Origin: Erwinia rhapontici
GTDB taxonomy: Bacteria; Pseudomonadota; Gammaproteobacteria; Enterobacterales; Enterobacteriaceae
Length of the DNA stretch: 64,000 nt
Assembly: GCF_012271765.1 (NCBI RefSeq)
Contig: NZ_VRKO01000010.1
Location: forward strand, 504,884 to 568,883
Direction of reading: 5' to 3'
Part shown: in pieces, positions 39,000-49,577 of the stretch
Numbering within the stretch: position 1 is the first letter of the stretch
Layout: each line of letters begins with the position of its first letter
Made by a program: the position numbers and the translations under genes
Notes under the pieces: model-generated
What the model saw: only the letters and a program-made list of their open reading frames with translations
The model's database searches: none
What the model was told of the DNA's origin: nothing

Positions 39000-39839
39000 T
39001 CAGGAGAGCACCACCCGGCGCTCGCGGCGCACTGACCAGATAAACGCCGCGATAAACAGCAGGGCGAACAGCACGACAATGGTCGGGCCGGGGGCACTGT
39101 CGAGGAAGAAAGAAAGATAGGTTCCACTAAAGCACACCACCACCGACAACAGCACCGCGCAGATCATCACGCTGGAGAAGCGACGCATCAGCAGAATGGC
39201 AATCGCACCCGGTGCAATCAGCAGGGCAATCGACAGCACAATCCCCACCGCTTTTAACGTCGCCACAATCGTCAGGGCAATCATACTCAGCAGGCCGTAG
39301 TGCAGCAGGGTGGTGTTCAGCCCGCTGGCTTTCGCCTGATGCGGGTCAAACGCATGCAGCACCAGGTCGCGCCATTTCACCCCGATAATCACCGCAATCA
39401 CGCAGGCAATGCCGCCGCTTTGCAGCAGATCGCTGGTGGAGATCCCCAGCATATCGCCAAACAGAATATGGTCGAGATGCACCTCGGACTGAATCGAGAT
39501 GTAGAGGATCAACCCTGCGGCAAACATCCCGGAGAAGACAATCCCCATCACCGTATCCTGCTTGATGCGGCTGTTCTCTTTCAGATAACCGGTGGCCAGC
39601 GCGCAGAACAGTCCGGCGCAAAAGGCCCCGATGGCGAGCGGAATGCCGACAATCCAGGCGATCACCACACCGGGGAACACCGCATGGCTCATGGCATCGC
39701 CCATCAGCGACCAGCCCTTGATCACCATAAAGCTGGAGAGCAGGGCGCAGGGGATGGCGACAATCACCGAGATGGTCAGCGCCGTGTTCATAAAATCAAA
39801 TTCAAATGGGCTTAACAGCAGTTCTGTCAGGTTCATCAT
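39000..39839 (-). CDS. sitD: Mn/Fe ABC transporter permease SitD
   Basis: Membrane permease of the ZnuB/MntB (ABC-3) family, 279 residues with about eight hydrophobic helices. MSHAVFPGVVIAWIVGIPLA and LKAVGIVLSIALLIAPGAIA are the family signatures. Its start overlaps the sitC stop (ATGA) with CAGGAGG upstream. It forms the membrane channel with SitC. Last gene of sitABCD. Confidence 0.92.
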   Translation of the reverse strand: MMNLTELLLSPFEFDFMNTALTISVIVAIPCALLSSFMVIKGWSLMGDAMSHAVFPGVVIAWIVGIPLAIGAFCAGLFCALATGYLKENSRIKQDTVMGIVFSGMFAAGLILYISIQSEVHLDHILFGDMLGISTSDLLQSGGIACVIAVIIGVKWRDLVLHAFDPHQAKASGLNTTLLHYGLLSMIALTIVATLKAVGIVLSIALLIAPGAIAILLMRRFSSVMICAVLLSVVVCFSGTYLSFFLDSAPGPTIVVLFALLFIAAFIWSVRRERRVVLS

Positions 39840-40690
39840 GCCTCCTGCTGCGGGGCGGCTGCGCGACGGCGGCGGGCCAGCAGTCCGTGTTTAGGGGCAA
39901 ACACAAAGGCGGTGAGAAACACCAGCGTCTGTGCCACGACAATAATGCCGCCCGTGGCGCCATCCAGGTAGTAGCTGATCCACGCACCGAAGAAGCTGGT
40001 AGTGCTGCCGATAGCGACGGCAATCATCAGCAGGCGCGGGAAACGGTCGGTGAGCAGATAGGCAGTAGCACCCGGCGTGACCACCAGGCAGATCACCAGA
40101 AATGCCCCCACGGTCTGCAACGCAGCAATGGTGCAGGCGGCCAGCAGGGTGAAAAACAGCAGTTTCAGCCGCGTGGGATTGAGCCCGACGGAGCGCGCAT
40201 GGTTCTCGTCAAAGAAGGTCACCATCAGATCCTTCCATTTGATCAGCAGGATCAGCAGCGAGATAAAGCCAATCAGCGCCAGCTGAATGATATCTTCCGG
40301 GGCAATCGCCAGGATGTTGCCCAGCACAATGGTCTGAATGTTCACCGACGTGGGGTTGAGCGACACCATAAACAGCCCAAGGCCAAAGAAGGAGGAGAAG
40401 ATCAGCCCGATAATCGCGTCCTCTTTCAGCCGGGTGCGCTGATTTAAAAACAGCATACTGCCCGCCGCCAGCCCGCCGGAGAGAAACGCGCCCAGGGCGA
40501 AAGGCAGCCCGAGCATATATGCCCCGGCCACGCCCGGCACGATGGAGTGTGACAGCGCATCTCCAATCAGGGACCAGCCCTTGAGCATCAGATAGCAGGA
40601 GAGAAACGCACACACGCCGCCCACCAGCGCCGATACCCACATGGCATTCAGCATATATTGATAGTGGAACGGTTCCGCCAGCCACGCCAT
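39836..40690 (-). CDS. sitC: Mn/Fe ABC transporter permease SitC
   Basis: ABC-3 family permease, 284 residues. SLIGDALSHSIVPGVAGAYM and LQTVGAFLVICLVVTPGATA are the conserved helices. TAATG overlap with sitB shows coupling. The C-terminus is basic (LLARRRRAAAPQQEA), as expected for a cytoplasmic tail. Confidence 0.92.
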   Translation of the reverse strand: MAWLAEPFHYQYMLNAMWVSALVGGVCAFLSCYLMLKGWSLIGDALSHSIVPGVAGAYMLGLPFALGAFLSGGLAAGSMLFLNQRTRLKEDAIIGLIFSSFFGLGLFMVSLNPTSVNIQTIVLGNILAIAPEDIIQLALIGFISLLILLIKWKDLMVTFFDENHARSVGLNPTRLKLLFFTLLAACTIAALQTVGAFLVICLVVTPGATAYLLTDRFPRLLMIAVAIGSTTSFFGAWISYYLDGATGGIIVVAQTLVFLTAFVFAPKHGLLARRRRAAAPQQEA

Positions 40691-41493
40691 TAGCGATCCC
40701 CCTGCACCATGGAAAGCGCAGGACGCGCATCGCCGTCGCCGAACACCACGTCGCGTAGTGCGCCGCTAAAGGCGTTTTCAAGATTGGCGCGGGTAAAGGT
40801 GGTGGCCGTCGGGCCGCAGGCCAGCACGGTGCCTTTCACAATCACCGTGTGGTCGCAGTATTCACTGACCGAGGCCAGATTATGGGTGGAGACCAGCAGG
40901 GTGCGGCCTTCCTCGCGCAGCTCATGCAGCAGGCTGATGATCTGGCGTTCGGTGTTGACGTCGACGCCGGTAAAGGGTTCATCCAGCAGGATCACCTGGC
41001 CGCGCTGGGCGATGGCACGCGCCAGGAATACGCGTTTCTTCTGCCCGCCGGAAAGCTCGCCAATCTGACGCTGACGAAACTCCGCCATGCCGACGCGCTC
41101 CAGGGCTTCTGTCACCAGGCGTTTATCTTCCGCACGCGCAATGCGCAGCATGCCCATATGGCCGTAGCGGCCCATCATCACCACATCTTCCACCAGTACC
41201 GGGAAGGACCAGTCAACCTCTTCAGACTGCGGCACATAAGACACCATATTCTGCTTCAGTGCCTTGTGTGCGGGCTGGCCCAGCAGGGTAATTGATCCAC
41301 GGGAGAGCGGCACAAAGCCCATAATGGCTTTAAACAGCGTGGACTTACCCGAACCGTTAATCCCCACCAGGGCGGCGATGCTGCTGCCGGGTACCTGTAA
41401 GGTGGCATCGCGCAGGGCGGTATGCCCGTTACGATAGGTGACTGTCAGATCGTTAACCCGAATGCCGTCGGGTGCCGCCTGGATAGTGTTCAT
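40690..41493 (-). CDS. sitB: Mn/Fe ABC transporter ATPase SitB
   Basis: 267 residues. Walker [10 protein letters not shown], signature [14 protein letters not shown], Walker [13 protein letters not shown]. The start overlaps the sitA stop (ATGA). It powers metal uptake through SitC/SitD. Confidence 0.93.
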   Translation of the reverse strand: MNTIQAAPDGIRVNDLTVTYRNGHTALRDATLQVPGSSIAALVGINGSGKSTLFKAIMGFVPLSRGSITLLGQPAHKALKQNMVSYVPQSEEVDWSFPVLVEDVVMMGRYGHMGMLRIARAEDKRLVTEALERVGMAEFRQRQIGELSGGQKKRVFLARAIAQRGQVILLDEPFTGVDVNTERQIISLLHELREEGRTLLVSTHNLASVSEYCDHTVIVKGTVLACGPTATTFTRANLENAFSGALRDVVFGDGDARPALSMVQGDR

Positions 41494-42401
41494 TTTGCCA
41501 GCCCCTGCTGAATGCCTTTAACGATGGTGTCGCTGGTGACGCGCAGTAAATCGAGATAGGTCGGCACCGGCCCATCGGCGGCGCTGAGGGAGTCAACGTA
41601 CAGCACGCCGCCGTAATGACTGCCGGTTTCACGCGCCACCTGGCGGGCGGCTTTATCGGAAACCGTGCTTTCGCTGAACACCGCCGGGATCTTCTCCTGC
41701 TTCACTTTATCGATCACTTTACGCACCTGCTGCGGGGTGCCCTGCTGGTCGGCGTTGATCGGCCACAGGTAAAGCTCTTTCATCCCGAAATCACGCGTCA
41801 GATAGGAGAAGGCGCCTTCACTGGTCACCAGCCAGCGCTTATCGGCCGGGATACTCGCCAGAGCCTGCTGCACCGGGGCCACCGTGGCGCTGATTTTTTC
41901 TTTGTAAGCGGCGGCATTTTTACGATAGATATCGGCATTGGCCGGATCGTGTTTCACCAGCGCATCGCGGATGTTATCAACGTAGATCAGGGCATTTTTG
42001 GGTGACATCCAGGCATGAGGATTGGGTTTACCGCTGTAAGGCCCCTCGCTGATGCCCATAGGCACAATGCCGTCAGACACCACCACTTCCGGCACGCCGG
42101 AAAGGTGTTGATAAAAACGCTGGAACCAGAGCTCCAGGTTCAGGCCATTGGCGAGGATCAGCTGTGCGCCCTGGGCGCGTTTGATATCCCCCGGCGTGGG
42201 TTGATATTCGTGGATTTCTGCCCCGGCTTTGGTGATGGACGCCACGTCCGCAGCGTCACCCGCCACGTTTTTGGCCATATCGGCAATCACTGTGAAGGTA
42301 GTGATGACCTTGAATTTTTCCTGTGCCAGCGCGGGTGCCAGCGGCAATGTGGCGAGCAGAGTGGCGCAGATCCACCTTTTTAACCGGAACTGAAAACGCA
42401 T
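41490..42401 (-). CDS. sitA: Mn/Fe ABC transporter periplasmic binding protein SitA
   Basis: 303 residues from ATG 42401 (GGGAGA upstream); an upstream in-frame start at 42464 would put the metal-regulator box inside the coding region. The signal peptide ends ...PLAPALAQ. Cluster A-I metal-binding family: [15 protein letters not shown] and [15 protein letters not shown] carry the metal-binding His residues. It captures Mn(II)/Fe(II) in the periplasm. Confidence 0.93.
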   Translation of the reverse strand: MRFQFRLKRWICATLLATLPLAPALAQEKFKVITTFTVIADMAKNVAGDAADVASITKAGAEIHEYQPTPGDIKRAQGAQLILANGLNLELWFQRFYQHLSGVPEVVVSDGIVPMGISEGPYSGKPNPHAWMSPKNALIYVDNIRDALVKHDPANADIYRKNAAAYKEKISATVAPVQQALASIPADKRWLVTSEGAFSYLTRDFGMKELYLWPINADQQGTPQQVRKVIDKVKQEKIPAVFSESTVSDKAARQVARETGSHYGGVLYVDSLSAADGPVPTYLDLLRVTSDTIVKGIQQGLAK

Positions 42402-42456
42402 AGAAATCTCCCAGAAAGCGCTTAAAAATACGACGTAATTAGCAGTTGCTATAAGG

Positions 42457-42472
42457 TATAGCACAGGCTATA
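42457..42472. promoter_or_regulatory. MntR-like box upstream of sitA
   Basis: The perfect palindrome TATAGC-ACAG-GCTATA lies 55 bp upstream of the sitA start. It matches the known enterobacterial MntR site pattern of ATAGC/GCTAT arms around a 4-bp centre, so manganese-dependent repression of sitABCD is expected. Confidence 0.72.
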
Positions 42473-42596
42473 TCTCCGTGTGAATGTTTTTTGTGTGGGA
42501 TTACACTCTTTGACAATTAAAGGGGGGAGACTGGCGGCGAGCCGAAGGGGGCGACCCTTTTTCCGGTCGACCCTTTGGGGATGGTTTGCACGATGG

Positions 42597-43120
42597 TTCA
42601 GGGCCAGGGCCAGGTCAACGTCAACGTCAAGGGCGTTTCGCTTTCCCGCTGCGCGACCCAGGGTGGGCAGTCGCCCCCACCCTGGGGACCCGGGCTTGCG
42701 GCTGGCGCTGCGTCCACTGCGTGGATGCCTTCGCAAGCGTCGTTCACCGACGGAGTGGTCGTGACGGCACATCCCTGTGCCGGCTCTCCCTCTCACCGCC
42801 GTCCTGGCGGTTCGTCCTGGTTCACTGTGCTTCCTCAGCGCTGCTGAATGCCGCCTCAACGTCAAAACCCAGGTCAAACCCAAATTCAAATCAATCCACA
42901 TAAATCATCATGTCGTCGCGGTTTTAAAACCCACAGCGAGCATTCTCTTGCGGGGATGGGGCCAGATTGAGGTAAGCCGGACGTCACGCGGCAGGGAAGC
43001 CGCGTGCCGAGGCCCGCATGGATGCGGCAGTTGCCGATCCGGCGTGCTCAAACTGGCCTCAGACCTGAAGCCAAACTATCAGCGATAAAAAATGCCTGGG
43101 GGATCCCTCAGAGGCCGAAC
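42597..43120 (+). repeat. Dispersed intergenic repeat, copy C (longest, mosaic)
   Basis: Contains CAGGTCAACGTCAA...GGGCGTTTCGCTTTCCCGCT (shared with copy E), CCACTGCGTGGATGCC and CTGAATGCCGCCTCAACGTC (shared with D), TTTTAAAACCCACAGCGAGC (shared with D). Stem-loop 1 here is CACGCGGC-AGGGAA-GCCGCGTG (42985-43006). An additional 11-bp perfect stem, CCCAGGGTGGG...CCCACCCTGGG (42657-42686), is private to this copy. It fills most of the 900-bp gap between sitA and the hydantoinase gene; short open frames inside it are not genes. Confidence 0.8.
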
Positions 43121-43311
43121 TCTGCAAAAGATCATGATGGGTACTCCACGGCCTACACGAAAACCATCTATTAAGGCTGTTACACACCGTCATGCTTTTT
43201 CCGGCAAAGGTTAGTCCTATTTGTTATTCGTAATACGGGAGTATCCAGGGAAAATTAACAAAATATTTCATTAATCAATTTCGCGACTTACGCGTGAATC
43301 AGGAGAAAAAG

Positions 43312-45393
43312 GTGAACAACATTCCCGATGCCGGGCTGACAGTGGGAGTGGATGTCGGGGGCACCTTTACTGATTTTGTGATATTTGACCCTCAGCGTCA
43401 GCACTATTTCTTTCATAAACAACCCAGTACCCCGGCCGATCCGGCGCTGGCCTTTAGCGATGGCTTACAGGCGGCGCTGAAGAAAACGGGCCAGCCTGCC
43501 AGCGCACTCTCCCTGTTGCTGCACGGCACCACGCTGGGCCTGAACGCCATTATTCAGCGTCGTGGTGCGAAAATTGCCCTGGTGATCACCCAGGGATTTC
43601 GTGATGTGCTGGAAATTGGCCGCGCACGTATGCCGTCTTCCTTTGATTTTCATGCCGACCGTGAACCGCCGTTTCTACCGCGTGAGCGGGTGCTGGAGAT
43701 CGGCGCGCGCTTCAGTCCGACAGGTGAGGTGATGCAGTGGCCGGACGAGCACGCTCTGAGCACGCTGGCGCAGGCCATTGCCCGGCTCGACGTCAGCGCC
43801 GTGGCGCTGGTCACCCTGAATGGTTACGCCAATCCGCAACAGGAGGGCGAGCTGGCGCAGCGGCTGCAGGCTGAGCTTGATGATGTCCCCGTGCTCTCAT
43901 CCGCCGAACTGTGGCCGGAAATCCGGGAATATGAACGCACGCTGGTGGCCGGGCTGAATGCCTATATTCAGCCGCTGATGCAGCGCTATTTCAGCCGCCT
44001 CACCGGGCTGCTGGAGCCGCAGTCGGTGACCGCACCGCTCCTGATCACCGCCTCTAACGGCGGCGTCTTGCCGCTGGCGTCGGCTCGCCAGCGCCCGGTC
44101 GATACGCTGTTATCCGGCCCGGCATCGGGCGTGATGGCGGCGGCACATCTTGCGGCCACCACGCACAGCGGTGGCTATGTCTCCTTCGATATGGGCGGCA
44201 CCAGCAGCGATATTTCCCTTTCTGCGGAGGGCGATGTTGAACGCGTCAACCGCACTGATATTGGCGGCCTGCCGCTGATGTTACCGGTGGTCGGCGTCTC
44301 TGCCATCGGCGCCGGAGGTGGGTCGATTATCCATGTCGATGAATACGGCATTTTAAAAGTGGGGCCGGAAAGCGCAGGGGCCGATCCCGGCCCGGTGGCC
44401 TATCGCCGCGGCGGCGTGGCCCCGACCATCACCGACTGCTATCTGGTCTGCGGCATCCTGCCGGCTGATGCCCGGCTGGGCGGCACCATTCCCCTCGACC
44501 TTGCGGCGGCGCGAACGGCGCTTGCCGCGCTGGCGGCGCAACTCGGTATCCGCGGCGAGGATGCGGCAGAGCAGGTTGCCAGCGGGGCGCTGGCGGTGGC
44601 GACCACGCAGATGGCGACGGAGCTGAATAAAGCCGTGGCGCAGCGCGGCGTCTCGGCCGATGCCCTGACGTTGATCCCGTTCGGCGGTGCCGGACCGACG
44701 CACGCCAACCTGTTTGCCAGTGAGGCGGGCCTGGAACGCATTGTGGTGCCGTTACGTCCTGGCACCTTCTGCGCACAGGGGGCGATCACCGCCGATATTC
44801 GCCGTGACTTTGTGCGCAGCCTGCGCGTGCGCGTCAATGCCACCACCTTCATTACGCTGACCACGACCCTTGACGAACTTCATCTGCTGGCGCAGCAGTG
44901 GTTCGGTGAGCAGGCCGCTGCCCTGAGCCGCGCAGCGCCGCGTTATACGGTAGAAGCCGATATGCGTTACAGCGGCCAGGCCTATGAGCTGAGCGTCAGC
45001 CTTGCCAGCGCGGACACGCTCACCCTGGACGGATTGCAGGAGAGTTTCCAGCAGCTGCACCAGCAGCGCTACGGCTTTACCGGTGCCCGCACCGATATCG
45101 AATTAACCACCCTGCGGCTGTCGCTGACGGCACCGCTGCCGCGCCCGACAGAGAAAGCCTTTGTGCCACACGCGCCGGAAGCCCATCGCCCCCGGCGGCC
45201 GCTGTATCTTAACCAGCGCTGGCAGCCGGCGGATATCTGGCAGCGTGTGCAGATCCAGTTTGACGATCGCCTGACAGGCCCGGCGATTGTCGAACAGGAT
45301 GATACCACCACGCTGATTCTCCCCGGCTGGACGGCACAGCTCGACCCGGCAGGCAACCTGTTGATCACCCGTGAAACGGGAGGCCCCCTGTGA
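43312..45393 (+). CDS. hyuA: Hydantoinase/oxoprolinase subunit A
   Basis: 693 residues from GTG 43312, because AGGAG (43301-43305) lies 6 bp before it; a GTG at 43294 lies upstream of that site. The N-terminal ATP-binding fold has GVDVGGTFTDFVIFD, then LLHGTTLGLNAIIQR, SFDMGGTSSDISL and IPFGGAGPTHA, all typical of HyuA/5-oxoprolinase. With HyuB it hydrolyses a cyclic amide (hydantoin or 5-oxoproline type) using ATP. GTGA overlap with hyuB. The true substrate is not determinable from sequence. Confidence 0.87.
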   Translation: MNNIPDAGLTVGVDVGGTFTDFVIFDPQRQHYFFHKQPSTPADPALAFSDGLQAALKKTGQPASALSLLLHGTTLGLNAIIQRRGAKIALVITQGFRDVLEIGRARMPSSFDFHADREPPFLPRERVLEIGARFSPTGEVMQWPDEHALSTLAQAIARLDVSAVALVTLNGYANPQQEGELAQRLQAELDDVPVLSSAELWPEIREYERTLVAGLNAYIQPLMQRYFSRLTGLLEPQSVTAPLLITASNGGVLPLASARQRPVDTLLSGPASGVMAAAHLAATTHSGGYVSFDMGGTSSDISLSAEGDVERVNRTDIGGLPLMLPVVGVSAIGAGGGSIIHVDEYGILKVGPESAGADPGPVAYRRGGVAPTITDCYLVCGILPADARLGGTIPLDLAAARTALAALAAQLGIRGEDAAEQVASGALAVATTQMATELNKAVAQRGVSADALTLIPFGGAGPTHANLFASEAGLERIVVPLRPGTFCAQGAITADIRRDFVRSLRVRVNATTFITLTTTLDELHLLAQQWFGEQAAALSRAAPRYTVEADMRYSGQAYELSVSLASADTLTLDGLQESFQQLHQQRYGFTGARTDIELTTLRLSLTAPLPRPTEKAFVPHAPEAHRPRRPLYLNQRWQPADIWQRVQIQFDDRLTGPAIVEQDDTTTLILPGWTAQLDPAGNLLITRETGGPL

Positions 45394-47417
45394 AGCTCGA
45401 CGCGATTACGCTTGAGATCCTCAACCATAAACTGACGGCGCTGACGGAAGAGATGTGCCATATCCTGCAACGCACCGGGCGCACGCTGTATGTGAAAGAG
45501 ACGGCGGATTTCTGCTGCGCGGTGGCCGATCGGCACGGCAAGTTCTTCGCCTATCCGCGCGGCATCGGGGTGTCCGGTTTTGTCGGGCTGAATCTGCTGA
45601 CCACAATGCAGGCGGTGGGCGAGGTGCAGCCGGGGGATGTGATCCTCACTAACGATCCCTGGCGTTCGCGCGGGCTGGCAACGCACCTGCCGGATTTACA
45701 GGTGCTGGAACCCTGGTTTATTGACGGGGAGATCGTCGCCTGGGGCTGGGCCTTCCTCCATGCATCCGATGTCGGTGGCCGTGTGCCCAGCAGCATCTCA
45801 CCGACCAACAGCGATATCTTCCAGGAAGGGCTGCAAATCCCGCCGGTCAAACTGGTCAGGGCGGGGGTGCTGAATCAGGACGTGGTCACTATTCTCGCCG
45901 CCAACAGCCGCACGCCGGATGCCAACGCCGGGGATATTCAGGCGATGCTCGCCGCACTGGGGGCCGGGCGCCAGCGCCTGCAAAAAATCGTTGCTCAGCA
46001 CGCTGCACCTCAGGTGATTCAGGCGCAGCAGGATCTGCAACAGTATGCGGCGGCCCGTGCGCATCAGGTGCTGCGCCGTATCCCGCAGGGCAGCTACGAA
46101 TTTGAAGACTATCTGGATGATGCGGCTGGCAGCGGCCTGCCGGTGCGGCTGGCGCTGAAAGCCACCTTTGACGATGGCAATGTGCATCTGGATTTCAGCG
46201 GCAGCGATGCTCAGGTGGCTGTGGCGCTGAATATCCCGAGCCACGGCGATCCCCATGCCTGGCTGACGCTGCGCATTCTGGCGCTGGTCTGCACGCTGGA
46301 TAAAACCGTGCCACTGAATGCCGGTCTGCTGCAACCTGTTTCCCTGTTTGCCCCGGTCGGTTCGCTGGTCAATCCGCAGTTCCCGGCCGCCGTTGGCGTG
46401 CGCCATGCCACGGCCGTGCGCGTCAACGACTTACTGAACGGTTTGCTGGGGCAGGCGCTGCCTGAAGTGATGCCAGCGGCCAGCGGCGGCACCATTATTC
46501 CGCTGGTGGTGGCAGAAACGGCCCGCCACGGCAAAGAGCAGAATGTACAGGTGATTGAACCGATGGTCGGCGGCGGTGGCGGCCGTTTTGGCCGTGACGG
46601 CATCGACGGGCGTGACAACAGCATCTCTAACCTGGCGAACAACCCGGTGGAGATGGTCGAAGCCGAAACCTCAATCGAAATCGTGCAGTATGCCCTGCGC
46701 GCAGAGTCTGCCGGAGCCGGGCAGTGGCGCGGTGGTATGGGCCAGCAAATCCGTATTCGCATTTTGCACGATGACACCACGCTGCTGGCGCGCGGCATGG
46801 AGCGGATGGTGTTCCAGCCCTGGGGCGTCAACGGCGGGCTGCCCGGGCAACCCACGCGCATGACGCTCAACCCGGGCGATGCGGGCGGCACCGTGCTGGG
46901 CAAAATTGACCTGCTCAGCGTCAAAGCCGGGGATGAGGTGCTGCTGCAAACCCCGGGCGGCGGCGGTTGGGGCGATCCCTTCCTGCGCGACCCGGCAGCG
47001 GTGAAGCGTGATGTCGATAACCAGTTGATCGGTATTCTGTCCGCCGCCGACCAGTATGGCGTGATCATCGTCAACGGCGAGGTGGATCAGCAGGCGACAA
47101 CCACTCTGCGTCAGCAGGCCAGAACACCGGGCTCGTCCTCCGGCCCGGCGCGGGATAACTGGCTGGCCGTGTTTTCCCCCGCGCTGTTATCACGCCTCAA
47201 CCAACAACTTTATGCGCTGACGCCGGCGGAAAGACAGCGTTATCGCCAGCAGGCGTTTGCCGCCGCGCTGGCGCAGTTACCGCCTCACTTCCCGCGTGAA
47301 ACGCAGGCCGATATTCACACTGCCCGTCAGTGTTTTGCCGACGCTGTTGCCGCACTGGAACAGCAGTTTTTATCCCTTACCTCGTCATCACCAGGAGATG
47401 AACATGCGTTTAACTAA
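45390..47417 (+). CDS. hyuB: Hydantoinase/oxoprolinase subunit B
   Basis: 675 residues from GTG 45390, overlapping the hyuA stop. Family segments: LDAITLEILNHKLTALTEEM, DVILTNDPWRSRGLATHLPD and GGGGGRFGRDGIDGRDN. Catalytic partner of HyuA. Its end overlaps the binding-protein gene by 14 bp, so enzyme and transporter genes are one operon. Confidence 0.87.
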   Translation: MKLDAITLEILNHKLTALTEEMCHILQRTGRTLYVKETADFCCAVADRHGKFFAYPRGIGVSGFVGLNLLTTMQAVGEVQPGDVILTNDPWRSRGLATHLPDLQVLEPWFIDGEIVAWGWAFLHASDVGGRVPSSISPTNSDIFQEGLQIPPVKLVRAGVLNQDVVTILAANSRTPDANAGDIQAMLAALGAGRQRLQKIVAQHAAPQVIQAQQDLQQYAAARAHQVLRRIPQGSYEFEDYLDDAAGSGLPVRLALKATFDDGNVHLDFSGSDAQVAVALNIPSHGDPHAWLTLRILALVCTLDKTVPLNAGLLQPVSLFAPVGSLVNPQFPAAVGVRHATAVRVNDLLNGLLGQALPEVMPAASGGTIIPLVVAETARHGKEQNVQVIEPMVGGGGGRFGRDGIDGRDNSISNLANNPVEMVEAETSIEIVQYALRAESAGAGQWRGGMGQQIRIRILHDDTTLLARGMERMVFQPWGVNGGLPGQPTRMTLNPGDAGGTVLGKIDLLSVKAGDEVLLQTPGGGGWGDPFLRDPAAVKRDVDNQLIGILSAADQYGVIIVNGEVDQQATTTLRQQARTPGSSSGPARDNWLAVFSPALLSRLNQQLYALTPAERQRYRQQAFAAALAQLPPHFPRETQADIHTARQCFADAVAALEQQFLSLTSSSPGDEHAFN

Positions 47418-48489
47418 AAACAGTGGGGCACTGCTTTCTGCCTTGATCGGCCTTGTTATCAGCGGTGCAGCCACGGCAGCAACCGCGCCGGAAGCCACGG
47501 ATTCGGTGGTGGTGGGGGTGTATGGCGGTGACTGGGAGAAGAATATTCGTGCCTCCGGCCTGGAGCAGTTTGCTAAAGATAACCATATCAAACTGACCGT
47601 GGTGCCCGGTGCCGATGCCGAATGGTTTGCCAAACTGCGTGCGGCAAAAGGGCGTCGTTCGCCTTACGATATTGTGGTTTTCCAGCCGGATACCGTGCAG
47701 CGTGCGACGGCAGCAGGGTTGCTGCAACCGCTGGAGGCCAAAGAGATTCCTAACCTCGATAAGCTCTATCAGAGTGTGCAAACGCGCTTTGTCAGCGAGA
47801 ACAAAACCTATGCTGCCGCGTTCAGTCTTGGGCAGTTAGGCCTCGCCTACCGCAGCGACCTGGTGAAAACCCCGCCGACCAGCTGGCTGGATCTGTGGAA
47901 GCCGGAATACAAAGGCCACGTGGCGATTTCGTCACCGACCTATGCGGCGGGGCTGCAGTTCTTTGCCGGGCTGGTGCATGCGCTGGGCGGTGAGCTGAAC
48001 AACCCGGCTGATGTGGATAAAGCCTTTGCCAAACTGAAAGATCTGCGCGGTAACGCGGTGGCCTTCCCGGACAGCCCGGGTGCCATCCAGACGCTGCTGG
48101 AGCGCGGGGATGCGTGGATTGTGCCGTTCTGGGATGGTCGCGTGTTTGCCCTGAAACAGCAGGGGATGAGAATCGACTTTGTGTACCCGTCTGAAGGCGC
48201 GGTGGTTGGCGCGGCCAACTGGGTGATCCCGAAAGGCGCACCGAATCTGGCGAATGCTTACAAAGTGGTGAATGCGCTCTCCAGCGCCCAGGTGCAGAAA
48301 GCCTTCTCCGATAAATCACTGTACGGCATGACCAATAAAGAGGTGCAGTACAGCGACAACCTGAAAAAACAGGTGAAAGTGGGTGAAGAAGCCTACAGCA
48401 AACTGATCTGGATTGATTACGCCACGGCCACGCCGCAGCTGGCCGACTGGACCAACCGCTGGAGCCAGTCGCTGGGGGCGACAAAATGA
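47404..48489 (+). CDS. ABC transporter periplasmic binding protein (PotD/PotF type)
   Basis: 361 residues from ATG 47404 (AGGAG 8 bp upstream; ATG 47398 is too close). Signal peptide ...LVISGAATAATA. The mature protein opens with VVVGVYGGDWEKNIRASGLE, typical of the spermidine/putrescine-binding family (SBP_bac_8). Located after hyuAB, it probably binds the cyclic amide or its product rather than a polyamine. Four-base overlap (ATGA) with the ATPase gene. Confidence 0.85.
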   Translation: MRLTKNSGALLSALIGLVISGAATAATAPEATDSVVVGVYGGDWEKNIRASGLEQFAKDNHIKLTVVPGADAEWFAKLRAAKGRRSPYDIVVFQPDTVQRATAAGLLQPLEAKEIPNLDKLYQSVQTRFVSENKTYAAAFSLGQLGLAYRSDLVKTPPTSWLDLWKPEYKGHVAISSPTYAAGLQFFAGLVHALGGELNNPADVDKAFAKLKDLRGNAVAFPDSPGAIQTLLERGDAWIVPFWDGRVFALKQQGMRIDFVYPSEGAVVGAANWVIPKGAPNLANAYKVVNALSSAQVQKAFSDKSLYGMTNKEVQYSDNLKKQVKVGEEAYSKLIWIDYATATPQLADWTNRWSQSLGATK

Positions 48490-49577
48490 GTTCCGTGGTG
48501 ATTGACGCGGTGAAGCGGCAGTTTGGGCAGCATCGCGCGCTGGATGGCGTCAGCATGACGATAGAGCAGGGGGAGTTTTTCTCCCTGCTCGGCCCCAGCG
48601 GCTGTGGCAAAACCACGCTGCTGAATATCATCGCGGGTTTTCTGGCGGCCGATGACGGGCGGGTGTTGATTGGCAGTCAGGATATGACCGCGTTACCCCC
48701 TTACCGACGCAATATCGGCATGGTGTTCCAGAACTATGTGCTGTTCCCGCACCTCAGCGTGGCGGATAACGTGGCTTTTGGGCTAAAGGTGCGCCATGTG
48801 GCGCGCGATGAGCAGCGCCGCCGGGTCGCGGAGGCCCTCAGGCAGGTGCGCCTGGAGGGGCTGGGAACGCGCATGCCGCATCAGCTCTCCGGCGGCCAGC
48901 AGCAGCGCGTGGCGATTGCCCGTGCGCTGGCGATTGAGCCGCAGGTGCTGTTACTGGATGAGCCGTTGTCCAATCTGGATGCCCGGCTGCGCAAGGAGAT
49001 GCAGGATGAGCTGCGTGCGCTGCAAAAACGGGTGGGCATCACCACGGTGCTAGTCACTCACGATCAGGAAGAGGCGCTGACGCTCTCCGATCGCATCGGT
49101 ATTCTCGGTCAGGGGCAGTTGCAGCAGGTGGGCACGCCGTCGGAACTTTACCGTCAGCCGGAGAACCGTTTTGTCGCCGAGTTTGTCGGGCAGGCGAACC
49201 TGTTCCAGGTGACGGCCGACCGTGGCAGCGAACGTTATCAGGCCAGCGAACATTTCAGTGCAGCGGGGCAGCCGTTACAGCTGGCAGCCAGTCGTTTTGA
49301 TGCCCGTAGCGCATTACTGATTGTGCGACCGGAACGCATCCGCATTCTGCCCGGCGGCGGTGAACCGGCGGTTAACGGCACCTTCGCCAGCGTAAAAGAG
49401 GCGAGCTTTGCCGGGGCGACGTTGCGCCTGCTGTGCCAGCTTCCCGGCGGCGGCGAGCTGCGCGTGCAGCCTGCGGAACAGGACTTCCGTCAGTTACCCG
49501 CACCGGGCGATAAGCTCTACCTGGCGTGGCGTGAAGACGATGTCATCGTGCTGCCCACGCCGGGAGCGCCGCAATGA
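48486..49577 (+). CDS. ABC transporter ATPase (PotA type)
   Basis: 363 residues. Walker A GPSGCGKTT, signature LSGGQQQRVAIARA, Walker B VLLLDEPLSNLDA; a C-terminal TOBE domain (about 275-355, LIVRPERIRIL). It energises the importer encoded by its neighbours. Overlaps the next gene by ATGA. Confidence 0.9.
   Translation: MSSVVIDAVKRQFGQHRALDGVSMTIEQGEFFSLLGPSGCGKTTLLNIIAGFLAADDGRVLIGSQDMTALPPYRRNIGMVFQNYVLFPHLSVADNVAFGLKVRHVARDEQRRRVAEALRQVRLEGLGTRMPHQLSGGQQQRVAIARALAIEPQVLLLDEPLSNLDARLRKEMQDELRALQKRVGITTVLVTHDQEEALTLSDRIGILGQGQLQQVGTPSELYRQPENRFVAEFVGQANLFQVTADRGSERYQASEHFSAAGQPLQLAASRFDARSALLIVRPERIRILPGGGEPAVNGTFASVKEASFAGATLRLLCQLPGGGELRVQPAEQDFRQLPAPGDKLYLAWREDDVIVLPTPGAPQ

Noticed and set aside
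42480..42903. Several overlapping open frames (up to ~150 codons) between sitA and hyuA
   Set aside because: They fall inside repeat copy C on both strands, have no ribosome sites or family resemblance and are explained by GC-rich repeat sequence.
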